The position numbers were made by a program, and so were the translations under genes. A stretch of DNA of 64,000 bases from Roseateles oligotrophus (lineage in GTDB: Bacteria > Pseudomonadota > Gammaproteobacteria > Burkholderiales > Burkholderiaceae_C), in assembly GCF_014204525.1 (NCBI RefSeq), contig NZ_JACHLP010000001.1:977591-1041590 (forward strand), written 5' to 3'. The first letter of the stretch is position 1, and each line of letters starts with the position of its first letter. A model generated the notes under the pieces. That model did not search any database. It had not been told where the DNA came from and saw only the letters and a program-made list of their open reading frames with translations. Of this stretch, positions 1 through 8,847 are shown in pieces.

Positions 1-747
1 GGTCAGGCCGCCCAGGATCACCACCGGCAAGGCCTTCAGCGCCACCAGGGAGAGCGAGAACTGCACCCCTAACTTGCTGCCCCAGATGACACCCGCCACC
101 AGGGCCACGACGCCGGCCACGCTCCAGACGATGATCCAGATGCGCGAGAGCGGGATGCCGATGGACTGGGCCGCCTGGTGGTCGTCGGCCACGGCGCGCA
201 GGGCCCGGCCGGTGGAAGTTTTCTGGAAGAACAGGGCCAGCAAGACCACCATGGCCGCGGCGATCAGGGCGGCATAAAGGTCTTCCTTATTGACCAGCAC
301 GCCGCCCTCGAAAGCCTTCTCGAACAGAAAGATCGGGTCCTTGGGCATGCCCACATCGATCTTGTAGATGTCCGAGCCGAACAGGGTCTGGCCCAGGCCT
401 TCGAGCAGATAGGTCACGCCGATGGTGGCCATCAAGAGCGTGATGCCCTCCTGGTTGACCAGCTTGCCCAGCACCAGCCGCTCCACGCCCCAAGCCACCG
501 CCACCATCACCGCGCAGGCGGCGCTAAAGCCCAGCACATTGACCAGCACCGGATGGCTGATGCCCGTCCACAGCGGTATCCATTCGGTGAAGCGCGCCAT
601 GGCCAGGGCGGCAAACAGCACCATGGCGCCCTGCGCGAAATTAAACACCCCGCTGGCCTTGTAGATCAGCACAAAGCCCAGCGCGATCAGGGAGTACAGC
701 ATGCCCGTCATCAGGCCGCCGAAGATGGTTTCAATCAAAAATCCCAT
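1..747 (-). CDS. livH: Branched-chain amino acid type ABC transporter permease, LivH family (partial, C-terminus outside window)
   Basis: Inner-membrane permease subunit of a LivFGHM-type importer for branched-chain amino acids or related carboxylates. The reading frame is open for 249 codons and runs off the left edge, so about 40-50 residues of a usual 290-300 are missing. The N-terminus is a hydrophobic helix (about residues 10-30) followed by the family motif FNFAQG at 35-40; several further hydrophobic segments follow. The ATG at 747 lies 10 bp after the livG stop and has a weak AGGG-type ribosome site. It is the third visible gene of an operon with acyl-CoA synthetase and livG. This pairing suggests import and CoA activation of an organic acid, but that is inference; the substrate cannot be read from sequence. 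Confidence 0.9.
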   Translation of the reverse strand, partial: MGFLIETIFGGLMTGMLYSLIALGFVLIYKASGVFNFAQGAMVLFAALAMARFTEWIPLWTGISHPVLVNVLGFSAACAVMVAVAWGVERLVLGKLVNQEGITLLMATIGVTYLLEGLGQTLFGSDIYKIDVGMPKDPIFLFEKAFEGGVLVNKEDLYAALIAAAMVVLLALFFQKTSTGRALRAVADDHQAAQSIGIPLSRIWIIVWSVAGVVALVAGVIWGSKLGVQFSLSLVALKALPVVILGGLT

Positions 748-757
748 GGCCAGCCCT

Positions 758-1543
758 TTAATGCGTCGTGCCGAGATAGGCGCGGATCACGTCTTCGTTA
801 CCCCGCACCTCATCGGGGGCGCCATCGCCTATCTTCTTGCCGTAGTCCAGCACGACGACCCGGTCCGAGATGTCCATCACCACGCCCATATCGTGTTCGA
901 TCAGCACGATGGTGGTGCCGAACTCGTCGTTGACGTCGAGGATGAAGCGGCACATATCCTGCTTCTCCTCCACATTCATGCCGGCCATGGGCTCGTCCAG
1001 CAGCAGCACCTGGGGCTCCATGGCCAGGGCGCGGCCCAGGTCCACCCGCTTTTGCAGGCCGTAGGGCAGACGGCCCACGGGGGTCTTGCGATGGGCCTGG
1101 ATCTCCAGGAAGTCGATGATGCGTTCGACCTTCTCGCGCTGGGCGCTCTCCTCGCGCTCGGCCGGGCCCCAACGCAAGGCCTGCATCAAAAGGCCGGTCT
1201 TCATATGCAGGCTGCGGCCGGTCATGATGTTGTCCAGCACGCTCATGCCCTTGAACAAGGCCAGGTTCTGGAAGGTGCGGGCCACGCCCATCTCGGCCAC
1301 CTGGCGTGAGCTGAGGTGCTTGAAGGTCTTGCCGCGGAAAGCGATAGCACCCTGCTGCGGCTGGTAGACGCCGTTGATGCAGTTGAGCATGGAGCTCTTG
1401 CCCGCGCCGTTGGGGCCGATGATGGCGCGGATCTCATGCTCGCGCACATTGAAGCTGATGTCCGTCAACGCCTTGACGCCACCGAAGCTCAGGCTGATGT
1501 TTTTGATGTCGAGGATGACATCGCCGATCTTTTTGTCAGCCAT
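758..1543 (-). CDS. livG: Branched-chain amino acid type ABC transporter ATP-binding protein, LivG family
   Basis: Cytoplasmic ATPase subunit that drives the LivH-containing importer. The 261-residue protein has a Walker A motif (GPNGAGKSS, residues 43-51), a signature region LPYGLQKR (about 159-166) in place of a classical LSGGQ, and a Walker B LLLDEP (about 180-185), followed by the switch histidine in IEHDMG. Length and motif order fit LivG rather than LivF. Its start codon overlaps the stop of the upstream acyl-CoA synthetase gene (TGATG), implying translational coupling. Function as an importer ATPase is well supported; the transported compound is not known. Confidence 0.93.
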   Translation of the reverse strand: MADKKIGDVILDIKNISLSFGGVKALTDISFNVREHEIRAIIGPNGAGKSSMLNCINGVYQPQQGAIAFRGKTFKHLSSRQVAEMGVARTFQNLALFKGMSVLDNIMTGRSLHMKTGLLMQALRWGPAEREESAQREKVERIIDFLEIQAHRKTPVGRLPYGLQKRVDLGRALAMEPQVLLLDEPMAGMNVEEKQDMCRFILDVNDEFGTTIVLIEHDMGVVMDISDRVVVLDYGKKIGDGAPDEVRGNEDVIRAYLGTTH

Positions 1544-3513
1544 CAGGCCGCCCTCCTCGTGCTTGCTGGCGCGAATGTCTTGGCATCGCTAATCTTGAGA
1601 TCCGCTGACACCGAGCCCGTCCGGCCGTCCTCGAAACGCACCGCCGTCTCGATGAACTGCGAGCTTTTCCCCTCGTACAGCGCGTCGATCAAGACCGCGT
1701 ATTTCTCCGCGATGGCACCACGCCTGACCTTGCGGGTGCGGGTCAGCTCGCCGTCATCGGCGTCCAGCTCCTTGTGCAGGATCAGGAAGCGGCAGATCTG
1801 GCTGCCGGCCAGCAGCTCGTCCTCGGCCAGGTCGGCGTTGACCTGCTCCACGCAGTCGCGGATCAGGGCATAGACCTCGGGCTTTTGCGCCAGATCGGTA
1901 TAGCCCGCGTAGGCGATATTGCGCCGCTCGGCCCAGTTGCCCACCGCGTCGAAATCGATATTGATGAAGGCGCAGACCTTCTCGCGCCCGTCGCCAAAGG
2001 CCACGGCCTCCTTGATATGGGCAAAGAACTTGAGCTTGTTCTCCACATATTTGGGCGCGAACATGGCGGCGTCGAAAGCGCCGCCCCGGAGCCGGCCCAC
2101 GTCCTTGGCACGGTCGATGATCTTCAGATGGCCATGCGCGTCGATGAAGCCGGCGTCGCCGGTGTGGTACCAACCCTCCGCCGTCAGCACCTCGGCGGTG
2201 GCCGCCTCGTTCTTGTAATAGCCCCTGAGCAAACCCGGCGACTTGACGAGGATCTCCCCGCTGCCGCTCAACTTGATTTCCACGCCTTCGATGGGCACAC
2301 CCACCGTGTCGGCGCGCGCCTCATGGTCCGGCTGCAGGCAGACGAAGACCGCCGTCTCGGTCGAGCCATAAAGCTGCTTGAGATTGATGCCTATGCTGCG
2401 GTAGAAGCTGAACAGATCGGGGCCTATGGCCTCGCCCGCGGTGTAGGCCACCCGCACCCGGCTGAAACCCAGGGTGTTGCGCAGCGGCCCGTAGATGGCC
2501 AGGTTCCCTAATGCGTATTTCAAGCGGTCCAACAAGCCGACCGGCTTGCCGTCCATCAGCGCCGGGCCGACGCGGCGGGCCAGCTTCATGCAGGCCTGGA
2601 ACAGCCAGCGCTTGGGCGCGGAGGCGTCCTCCATGCGAATCATCACGCTGGTCAGCAAGCCCTCGAAGACCCGCGGCGGGGCGAAGTAGTAGGTCGGGCC
2701 GATCTCCTTCAGATCGATGCTGACTGTGCTGCTGGACTCGGGGCAGTTGACCACATAGCCGCAGGCCATCCACTGGGCATAGCTGAAGATGTTCTGGCCT
2801 ATCCAGGCGGGCGGCAGATAGGCCAGCACCTCCTCGGCGGACGTCAGCTTGTCAAAGCGCGCACCGGCCTGGGCGCGGTCGATCAGGCTGGCGTGGGTGT
2901 GGACCACGCCCTTGGGATTGCCCGTCGTGCCCGAGGTGAAGAACATCGCCGCCACGTCGCTGGCGCGGCCCTGGGCCACCGCCTCGGCATAAAAGCCCGG
3001 ATGCAGCTCGGCATGGGCGCGGCCGGCCGCGCAGAGCTGGTCCAGCGAGGCCAGGCCAGGCTCGGCATAGCTGCGCAGGCCGCGCGGATCGTCGAACCAG
3101 ATATGGCCCAGCCGGGGCAGCTGCTCGCGCAGCTCCAGCATCTTGTCGACCTGCTCCTGGTCCTCCACCACCGCAAACGCGATCTCGGCGTTATTGACCG
3201 GGAACACAAACTCGGCCGCCACGGCGTCCTGATAAAGCGGCACCGGCACGGCCCCCAGGGACTGCGCGGCCAGCATGGCGGCCGACAAGCGCGGCCGGTT
3301 CTCGCCCAGCACCAGCAGATGGTCGCCACGCCGCAGGCCCGCCTGCGCCAGGCCGTGCGCCAGCTCGCGCACCAGCGCGGCCAGCTGGGCCCAGCTGAGG
3401 GTCTGCCAGATGCCGTATTCCTTCTCGCGCAGGGCGGCAGCCTCGGGCCGCTGGGCCGCATGGGCCAGCAGAAGGCGCGGGAAGGTTGTCCCCTTGCTTG
3501 CTTCGTCGTCCAC
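1543..3513 (-). CDS. AMP-dependent long-chain-type acyl-CoA synthetase
   Basis: Adenylate-forming enzyme (ANL superfamily) that would activate a carboxylic acid to its CoA thioester with ATP. The 656-residue protein carries the AMP-binding signature TSGTTGNPKG near residue 195, YGSTET and the YHTGD motif, in the order expected of FadD/FAA-type ligases. It is longer than typical short-chain ligases and resembles the AMP ligases placed next to Liv-type transporters in many Betaproteobacteria. It is first in the operon and overlaps livG by a few bases. A divergent Crp/Fnr gene lies about 200 bp upstream and may control it. Substrate not determinable: fatty, aromatic or branched acids are all possible. 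Confidence 0.88.
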   Translation of the reverse strand: MDDEASKGTTFPRLLLAHAAQRPEAAALREKEYGIWQTLSWAQLAALVRELAHGLAQAGLRRGDHLLVLGENRPRLSAAMLAAQSLGAVPVPLYQDAVAAEFVFPVNNAEIAFAVVEDQEQVDKMLELREQLPRLGHIWFDDPRGLRSYAEPGLASLDQLCAAGRAHAELHPGFYAEAVAQGRASDVAAMFFTSGTTGNPKGVVHTHASLIDRAQAGARFDKLTSAEEVLAYLPPAWIGQNIFSYAQWMACGYVVNCPESSSTVSIDLKEIGPTYYFAPPRVFEGLLTSVMIRMEDASAPKRWLFQACMKLARRVGPALMDGKPVGLLDRLKYALGNLAIYGPLRNTLGFSRVRVAYTAGEAIGPDLFSFYRSIGINLKQLYGSTETAVFVCLQPDHEARADTVGVPIEGVEIKLSGSGEILVKSPGLLRGYYKNEAATAEVLTAEGWYHTGDAGFIDAHGHLKIIDRAKDVGRLRGGAFDAAMFAPKYVENKLKFFAHIKEAVAFGDGREKVCAFINIDFDAVGNWAERRNIAYAGYTDLAQKPEVYALIRDCVEQVNADLAEDELLAGSQICRFLILHKELDADDGELTRTRKVRRGAIAEKYAVLIDALYEGKSSQFIETAVRFEDGRTGSVSADLKISDAKTFAPASTRRAA

Positions 3514-3598
3514 CGGAATTGTCTCCTTCTGGCTCGCTGGGCTGGCCGCAAAACGGCAGGCCCGGCGGCTTTGTTGTGCCTGGATAGTAGGCGCGACT

Positions 3599-3628
3599 TT
3601 GACGCTTGCCTGTCATTACAACGACAAT
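3599..3628 (+). promoter_or_regulatory. Possible sigma-70 promoter for the Crp/Fnr gene
   Basis: TTGACG (3599-3604) and GACAAT (3623-3628) are separated by 18 bp on the plus strand, about 90 bp before the proposed ATG of the regulator. The -35 match is good and the -10 match moderate. It lies in the 203-bp divergent gap with the acyl-CoA synthetase gene; no convincing promoter was seen for the opposite direction. Confidence 0.3.
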
Positions 3629-3716
3629 CCTAGGGAGACTCCGGGGCGTGCTTTCCCGGGGGTTTTGCGCCAGCATTTGTAAGCTTCCTGTCACCCTCGG
3701 CAAGGAACACTGCGGG

Positions 3717-4442
3717 ATGCACTCCGTCGATGTATCAGGTCATGTCGCCCTGCGCCAACGTGCCAGAACCGCCACCACAGCCGAGCTCGCCGCCATCCCC
3801 TGGCTGAGTCTGCTGAGCCCCGAGCAGCGCGAGCGCACGGTGGCCCAATTGGAGGTGGCCGATGCCGAGGTGGGCGAGCGCATCTGTCGCATCGGCCGCA
3901 AGGCCAATTTCTGGTTCGGCGTGATCGACGGCCTGCTGAAGATGAGCAATGACGATTCATCAGGCCAGGCCATCACCTTCACCGGCGTGCCACCGGGCGG
4001 CTGGTTCGGCGAGGGCACCTTGCTCAAGCGCGAGTGCTACCGCTACAACATCCAGGTGCTGCGGCCCAGCATCGTGGCCGGCCTGCCCATCGACAGTTTT
4101 CACGAGCTGCTGGAAAACAGCCTGGCCTTCAACCGCTTCATGCTCAACCAGTTGAACGAGCGCCTGGGCCAGTTCATCGCCGCGCGCGAGATCGACCGCA
4201 TCAGCGACCCCGATCTGCGCGTGGCCCGCAATCTGGCCGCCCTCTTCCACCCCCAGCTCTACCCCGGCGTGGGCAGCCTGCTGCGCATCACCCAGCAGGA
4301 GCTGGGCTATCTGGTGGGCTTGTCGCGCCAGCGCGTCAACCAGGCCCTCAACCGCCTGGCCCGCGATCAGCTGATCAGCATCGAATACGGCGGCCTGCGC
4401 GTGCTCAATCTGGCCGGGTTGCAGAGCTTCCCCAAGGCCTGA
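3717..4442 (+). CDS. Crp/Fnr family transcriptional regulator
   Basis: Predicted cyclic-nucleotide-domain transcription factor. From the ATG at 3717, which has an AAGGA ribosome site 10 bp upstream, the protein has 241 residues: an N-terminal effector-binding beta-barrel (about 20-140, including GGWFGEG), a dimerisation helix, and a C-terminal winged helix-turn-helix with QQELGYLVGLSRQRVNQAL (about 190-210). The frame stays open 37 codons further upstream but those residues do not look like protein. No Fnr-type cysteine cluster is visible. It is divergent from the acyl-CoA synthetase/liv operon and is the obvious candidate regulator of it; this is inferred from position. Confidence 0.87.
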   Translation: MHSVDVSGHVALRQRARTATTAELAAIPWLSLLSPEQRERTVAQLEVADAEVGERICRIGRKANFWFGVIDGLLKMSNDDSSGQAITFTGVPPGGWFGEGTLLKRECYRYNIQVLRPSIVAGLPIDSFHELLENSLAFNRFMLNQLNERLGQFIAAREIDRISDPDLRVARNLAALFHPQLYPGVGSLLRITQQELGYLVGLSRQRVNQALNRLARDQLISIEYGGLRVLNLAGLQSFPKA

Positions 4443-4471
4443 GCCCAGAGGAAGCGCTGCCGGGCGCAGGC

Positions 4472-5845
4472 TCAGGACGGCAAGGCGTTCTTGTAGACCT
4501 TGCCATCCTTCATGATCACCAAGAAGTTCTTGGCCGGGTTGGCGATCAACTGGATGTTCTCGAGCGGGTTGCCGTCCACCAGCAGCAGATCGGCCAGGGC
4601 GCCCTCCGCCACCACGCCCAGGCGGCCGCGATAGGGGCTGCGCGCGCCGGCCAGGGCCAGCAACTCGGCGTTCACCGAGGTGCCCATCTTCAAGACCTCC
4701 ACCGGGCTGAACCAGCGCGTCATCTTGGCCAGTTGCTCGCCCTGGGTGGCGGCCACGGCGGCGTCGAACAAGGTGTCGGTGCCCCAGGCCGTCTTGATCT
4801 TGTACTTGCGCGCCAGGGCGTAGGCGGTGTCGGTGCCGCTGAACATCTCCAACTGCTTCAGGCGGTTGGCGGAACCCTCGGGAAAGGGCGAGGGATGGTC
4901 ATCGACAAAAGGCTGCAAGCTCCACCAGATGCCCTTCTCGGCCATCAGCTTGGCGGTGGCGTCGTCCAGCAACTGGCCATGGTCGATGCAGCGCACGCCG
5001 GCCTCGATGGCCTGGCGCACCGCCCGCGGCGTGTAGGCATGGACGGTCACATAAGTGCCCCAATTCTCGGCCGCCTCGACGGCGGCCCGCAGCTCGGGCA
5101 CGGTGTACTGGGTCACGTCCAGCGGGTCGTAGTTGGAGGACACACCGCCGCCGGCCATCAGCTTGAGCTGGGAGGCGCCCAGGGCCAGCAGCTCGCGGCT
5201 GCGCTGGCGCACGGTGTCAGCGTTGTCGGCGATGACGGCGGCGCCCACACGCTCGCTGAAGCTGTACTCGCCGGGCCGCACGGGTAATTCATTAGGCAGG
5301 CGGAAGTCGCCATGGCCGCCGGTCTGCGAGATGAAGGCACCGGAGGGGAAGATGCGCGGCCCATTGACCAAGCCCATATCGATGCCACGCTTGAGGCCGA
5401 ACACCGGCCCGCCCAGGTCGCGGATGGTGGTGAAGCCGCGCATCAAGGTATCGTTGGCCGCCTTCACCGCCGCCACATTGACGAAGCCCACATCGCTGGT
5501 GAGGATGACCAGCTGCGGCACGGTGGCAAACATGATGTGGGTGTGGGCGTCGATCAGGCCCGGCATCAGGGTGCGGCCCTCGCCTTGCACCCGGCTCACC
5601 TCGGCGCCGGCCGGCACCGAGATGGGCGCGCTGGAAATCGTCTTCACCACATTGCCCATCACCAGCACATTGGCCGGGGCGGAGAGCTTGTCGGCCGTAC
5701 CATTGAAAACCCGCACGTTTTCAAACAACACGCCGCTGAGCTTGGGCGTCATGGCGCTGGGCGTCTGGGCCTGCACCAAACCCTGTGTTGCCACGGCAGC
5801 CAGCACCAGCAAGGCACTCAGAATTTTTCTACGCTTGTTCTGCAT
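4472..5845 (-). CDS. Secreted amidohydrolase, imidazolonepropionase-like
   Basis: Metal-dependent hydrolase of the amidohydrolase superfamily, of the kind annotated as imidazolonepropionase-like or Xaa-Pro dipeptidase-like. The ATG at 5845 has GGGGA eight bases upstream and gives an N-terminal signal peptide (basic KRRK, then a hydrophobic stretch, cleavage near VQAQT). Metal ligands visible are HTH in DAHTHIM, a histidine in VTVHAYT, one in CIDHGQ and the aspartate in WGTDT. The protein is therefore exported, probably periplasmic. Two in-frame upstream starts exist (5854, 5881) but are less well placed. The gene lies 3' of a GNAT gene on the same strand. True substrate unknown. Confidence 0.85.
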   Translation of the reverse strand: MQNKRRKILSALLVLAAVATQGLVQAQTPSAMTPKLSGVLFENVRVFNGTADKLSAPANVLVMGNVVKTISSAPISVPAGAEVSRVQGEGRTLMPGLIDAHTHIMFATVPQLVILTSDVGFVNVAAVKAANDTLMRGFTTIRDLGGPVFGLKRGIDMGLVNGPRIFPSGAFISQTGGHGDFRLPNELPVRPGEYSFSERVGAAVIADNADTVRQRSRELLALGASQLKLMAGGGVSSNYDPLDVTQYTVPELRAAVEAAENWGTYVTVHAYTPRAVRQAIEAGVRCIDHGQLLDDATAKLMAEKGIWWSLQPFVDDHPSPFPEGSANRLKQLEMFSGTDTAYALARKYKIKTAWGTDTLFDAAVAATQGEQLAKMTRWFSPVEVLKMGTSVNAELLALAGARSPYRGRLGVVAEGALADLLLVDGNPLENIQLIANPAKNFLVIMKDGKVYKNALPS

Positions 5846-5929
5846 TCGAAACATCCCCGGTTCGAGATGGCGGAAGACCATCTTCGCCGCCGATTCTGCG
5901 CCAGAACCGACGTCGGCCCGATGTCAAAA

Positions 5930-6517
5930 TTACGCGCCGAAAGGCGTCGGCATGGGCAGGGTGTGCGGGGTGTTGGCGTAATGCCTGGCCCCCATCTCGT
6001 AGAGCAGGCTGGGCGCCTGGCCGGGCACATCGGCGAGCGAGCCCTTGAGCCGCATGCCGATGCGCTCCAGCGTCTTGCGCGAAGGCATATTGGCCGGCCG
6101 CACCACGGCCAGCACGGCCGGGGCATGGAGCTGCTCGAAAGCCAGGGCCAGCGCGGCCAGGGCCATCTCCGAGGCATAGCCCTGGCCCCAGGCCTGGGGG
6201 CGGAAGCGGAAGTACAGATTCAAGCCCGTCTGCCCCTCGATGGGCTTGGCCATGATGCCGCCAAAGCCCAGCAATTGCTCGGGCTGCTGCCGCGCCGCAA
6301 TCGCCCAGTAACCATAGCCCTGCGCCCGCCAATGCGCGAGCCAGCCCTGCAGCAAGACCTCGGCCTCCTGGACGGAACGCATGGGGCCGCCGGGGTTGAA
6401 GCGGTTGGTGATGGGATCGGCATGGATCTCGAAGATCGCGGCCAGATCGGCTGCGGCCGGCTCGCGCAGCAGTAAACGGCTCGTCTCTATCGCCGCCAAA
6501 GGCGTCTGCAAGGTCAT
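5930..6517 (-). CDS. GNAT family N-acetyltransferase (RimJ/RimL-like)
   Basis: About 195 residues of Gcn5-type acetyltransferase. The acetyl-CoA loop is seen as QAWGQGYASE, preceded by the beta-strand NLYFRFRP and followed by the helix region RPANMPSRKTLERIGM, the usual RimJ/RimL arrangement. The ATG at 6517 (GGAG nine bases upstream) is preferred over a GTG at 6532. It stands 84 bp upstream of the amidohydrolase start, on the same strand. Substrate (protein N-terminus, amino sugar or small amine) cannot be told. Confidence 0.85.
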   Translation of the reverse strand: MTLQTPLAAIETSRLLLREPAAADLAAIFEIHADPITNRFNPGGPMRSVQEAEVLLQGWLAHWRAQGYGYWAIAARQQPEQLLGFGGIMAKPIEGQTGLNLYFRFRPQAWGQGYASEMALAALALAFEQLHAPAVLAVVRPANMPSRKTLERIGMRLKGSLADVPGQAPSLLYEMGARHYANTPHTLPMPTPFGA

Positions 6518-6682
6518 GGCTTCCGGCTCCACAAAGATGACGAACTGGTGAAAACCCTGATTTTGACCCCTAAAACAGGACCGGAAGCGAGAGGCCCCTC
6601 AATCAAAGGATGTCTGCGAGAAATCTTGAACGCCGGCCCGCCCGGCCTCCCGAGAAGCTTTCTGGCCGCCGCGCCCTGCCAT

Positions 6683-6704
6683 ATACTGTACAAATACACA
6701 GTAT
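6683..6704 (+). promoter_or_regulatory. LexA (SOS) operator of the imuA-imuB-dnaE2 operon
   Basis: CTGT-N8-ACAG (6686-6701) is the canonical LexA box of gamma- and betaproteobacteria, here extended to an ATACTGT/ACAGTAT palindrome. It sits 28 bp before the imuA start, where a promoter-overlapping operator is expected. It is AT-rich against a very GC-rich background. Confidence 0.87.
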
Positions 6705-6728
6705 TCCGCTCGTCAAGCCCCTTTCCCC

Positions 6729-7550
6729 ATGCCCACCTCCCCCGCCTCCTGCCCCGCGCAGCCCTTGCCAGGGCTCGCGCCCTCGGCCGGCTCGCCGGGC
6801 CTGAGCGCGCAGGCCCTGCACGCCCAGCTCTGGCGCGCCAGCCATCTGAGCAGCAACGCGAAGCCCTGCGTGAGCAGCGGCTTTGCGGCGCTGGACGCGG
6901 AGCTGCCCGGCAAGGGCTGGCCCACCCATGGCCTGAGCGAGATCCTGCAACACACCGCCGTGCATCTGGAATGGCGCTTGCTGGCCCCGGCCTTGCGCAC
7001 CCTGCTGGACGAGCCGGCGCAATACCGCCCGCTGCTGCTGATCAACCCGCCGCTAACACCCAATCTACCCGGCTTGCAAGCCAGCGGCCTGCCCGCACGC
7101 CAGCTGGTCTGGATCCAGGCCGACAGCCCCCAGCAGCAGCTCTGGGCCACCGAGCAGGCCATCAAGGCCAATGCCGCGGCCGCCGTGCTGGCCTGGCTGC
7201 CCCGGGCCAGGCCCGAGCAGATCCGGCGTTTGCAAAGCCATGCCCAGGCCTCGTCGGCGCCGGTTTTTTTGCTGCGCCCCTTGAACGTGCAAGCCCAGTC
7301 CTCGGCCGCGCCGCTGCGCCTGGCCCTGCGGCCCGGGCGCGACTGGTGCCTGCATCTGCACATCCTCAAACGCCGCGGCCCCTGCCACGAAGGCGAAATG
7401 CGCCTGCAGGCCCTGCCCGCCGGCCTGCAACAGCTGCTGACGCCCCGCATGCTGAGCCAGCCCTGGCCGCCGCGACCCGCCCTCGCCCCCCGCACCGAAA
7501 CCACCGAGCTTCGCCATGCATTGGCTCGCCCTGCTCTTACCCCCCACTGA
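6729..7550 (+). CDS. imuA: ImuA, translesion synthesis accessory protein (RecA-like fold)
   Basis: First gene of the SOS mutagenesis cassette. The 273-residue protein has the ImuA layout: a divergent RecA-type core with GFAALDAELPG and HGLSEIL near residues 50-75, then LLLINPP and VWIQAD strands. The classical Walker A lysine/serine pair is not evident, as in many ImuA proteins. ImuA works with ImuB and the error-prone polymerase DnaE2 in damage-induced mutagenesis. The imuB start lies inside its 3' end (35-bp overlap). A LexA operator precedes it. The start ATG at 6729 fits the operator spacing. Confidence 0.88.
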   Translation: MPTSPASCPAQPLPGLAPSAGSPGLSAQALHAQLWRASHLSSNAKPCVSSGFAALDAELPGKGWPTHGLSEILQHTAVHLEWRLLAPALRTLLDEPAQYRPLLLINPPLTPNLPGLQASGLPARQLVWIQADSPQQQLWATEQAIKANAAAAVLAWLPRARPEQIRRLQSHAQASSAPVFLLRPLNVQAQSSAAPLRLALRPGRDWCLHLHILKRRGPCHEGEMRLQALPAGLQQLLTPRMLSQPWPPRPALAPRTETTELRHALARPALTPH

Positions 7551-8847
7551 GACGGCGGCTGCCCAGCAGCAGGCCCTGGCCTGGTGGGCCCTGCAGTTCA
7601 CGCCGCGGGTGGCCTGCCTGGAGGAGGCGGTGCTGCTGGAGGTGCAGAGCAGCCTGCGCCTGTTCGGCGGCGCGGCGGCCCTGCACCGCAGCCTGCGGCC
7701 GCGCGCCGAGCAGGCCGGCCTGAGCCTGCACGCCGCCGCCTGGGCACCCAGCAGCCTGGGCGCACTGGCCCTGGCGCGCTGCCAGAGCGGCCTGGATGAA
7801 TCCTCGCAATGGCCGGCCGAGCAAGCCTTCGGCGCCCAGCTGGACGCCCTGCCCCTGCAGGCCCTCAGCGCCTGCCGCCCCCACCTGGCCATGCTGGCCC
7901 GGCTGGGCCTGCGCCGCCTGGGCGAGCTGCGCCGCCTGCCCCGCCCCGCCCTGGCGCGGCGCTTTGGCCAAGGCCTGCTGCTGGCCCTGGACCGGGCCTA
8001 CGGCCAACTGGCCGAGGCCCATGCCTGGGTGGAGATCCCGGCACGCTTCCAGGCCCGGCTGGAGCTGCCCCAGCGCAGCGATAACGCCCTGGCCCTGCAG
8101 CACCATGCCCAGCAGCTGCTGCAGCAGCTCTGCGCCTGGCTGGCCGCCCGCCATGCCGGCGTGCTGGGCCTGACGCTGCGCTGGGAACACGACGCCATGC
8201 GCGCCCGCGAGATCGCCAGCCATGGCGAGCTGCGGCTGCAGACGGCCGAGATCAGCCGCGACTACCGCCACCTCGGCCGCCTGCTGAACGAGCATCTGCT
8301 GCGCCTGCAGCTGCCCGCCCCGGTGGGCGAGATCAGCCTGCATGCCGACGAGATCCTGCCCCTGCGCGAGCTCAGCGCCAAGCTGCTGCCCCCCAGCGGC
8401 GAGCAGGGAAGCAGCGGCGCAGCACAGGAATCCATCACCCAGCTGCTGGAACGCCTGGCCCTGCGCCTGGGGGCCGAACACGTGCGCTGCGGCCAGTTGC
8501 GCGAAGACCACCGGCCCGAGCAGATGCAGCAATGGCAGGCCTGGCCGGGGCCGAGTTCCCGGCCGCCGGCCCGCCTGCCCGCATGCCCCCAACCCAGCTG
8601 GCTGCTGCCCCAACCCTTGCGCCTGGACGTGCAGCAAGATCAACCGCTCTACCAAGGCCCGCTGCAATTGCTGGCCGGCCCGCAGCGCATCGAGAGCGGC
8701 TGGTGGCAGAACGAAGGCCGGCCCGCCCAGCGCGACTACTTCATCGCGCTGAGCGAAGCGGCCGGCACGCTGTGGATTTTTCATGAGCGCCTGCCGGCCG
8801 GTGGCCTGGACGAGCAGGGCTGGTTTCTGCACGGCTTCTTCGCATGA
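7516..8847 (+). CDS. imuB: ImuB, catalytically inactive Y-family polymerase-like protein
   Basis: 443-residue Y-family-like protein that in other bacteria bridges DnaE2 to the beta clamp. The N-terminus (MHWLALLLPP) lacks the acidic metal-binding residues of true DinB/UmuC polymerases, as is known for ImuB. The helix-hairpin region LARLGLRRLGELRRLP (about 125-140) and the C-terminal stretch ending GWFLHGFFA are typical. It overlaps imuA by 35 bp and dnaE2 by 4 bp (ATGA), so the three are almost certainly cotranslated. I could not point to a definite beta-clamp-binding motif. Confidence 0.88.
   Translation: MHWLALLLPPTETAAAQQQALAWWALQFTPRVACLEEAVLLEVQSSLRLFGGAAALHRSLRPRAEQAGLSLHAAAWAPSSLGALALARCQSGLDESSQWPAEQAFGAQLDALPLQALSACRPHLAMLARLGLRRLGELRRLPRPALARRFGQGLLLALDRAYGQLAEAHAWVEIPARFQARLELPQRSDNALALQHHAQQLLQQLCAWLAARHAGVLGLTLRWEHDAMRAREIASHGELRLQTAEISRDYRHLGRLLNEHLLRLQLPAPVGEISLHADEILPLRELSAKLLPPSGEQGSSGAAQESITQLLERLALRLGAEHVRCGQLREDHRPEQMQQWQAWPGPSSRPPARLPACPQPSWLLPQPLRLDVQQDQPLYQGPLQLLAGPQRIESGWWQNEGRPAQRDYFIALSEAAGTLWIFHERLPAGGLDEQGWFLHGFFA

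Noticed and set aside
4438..4476. CCTGAGCC ... GGCTCAGG inverted repeat between crp and the amidohydrolase as a terminator
   Set aside because: Loop of about 23 bases, no T tract, and it lies over both stop codons; likely chance.
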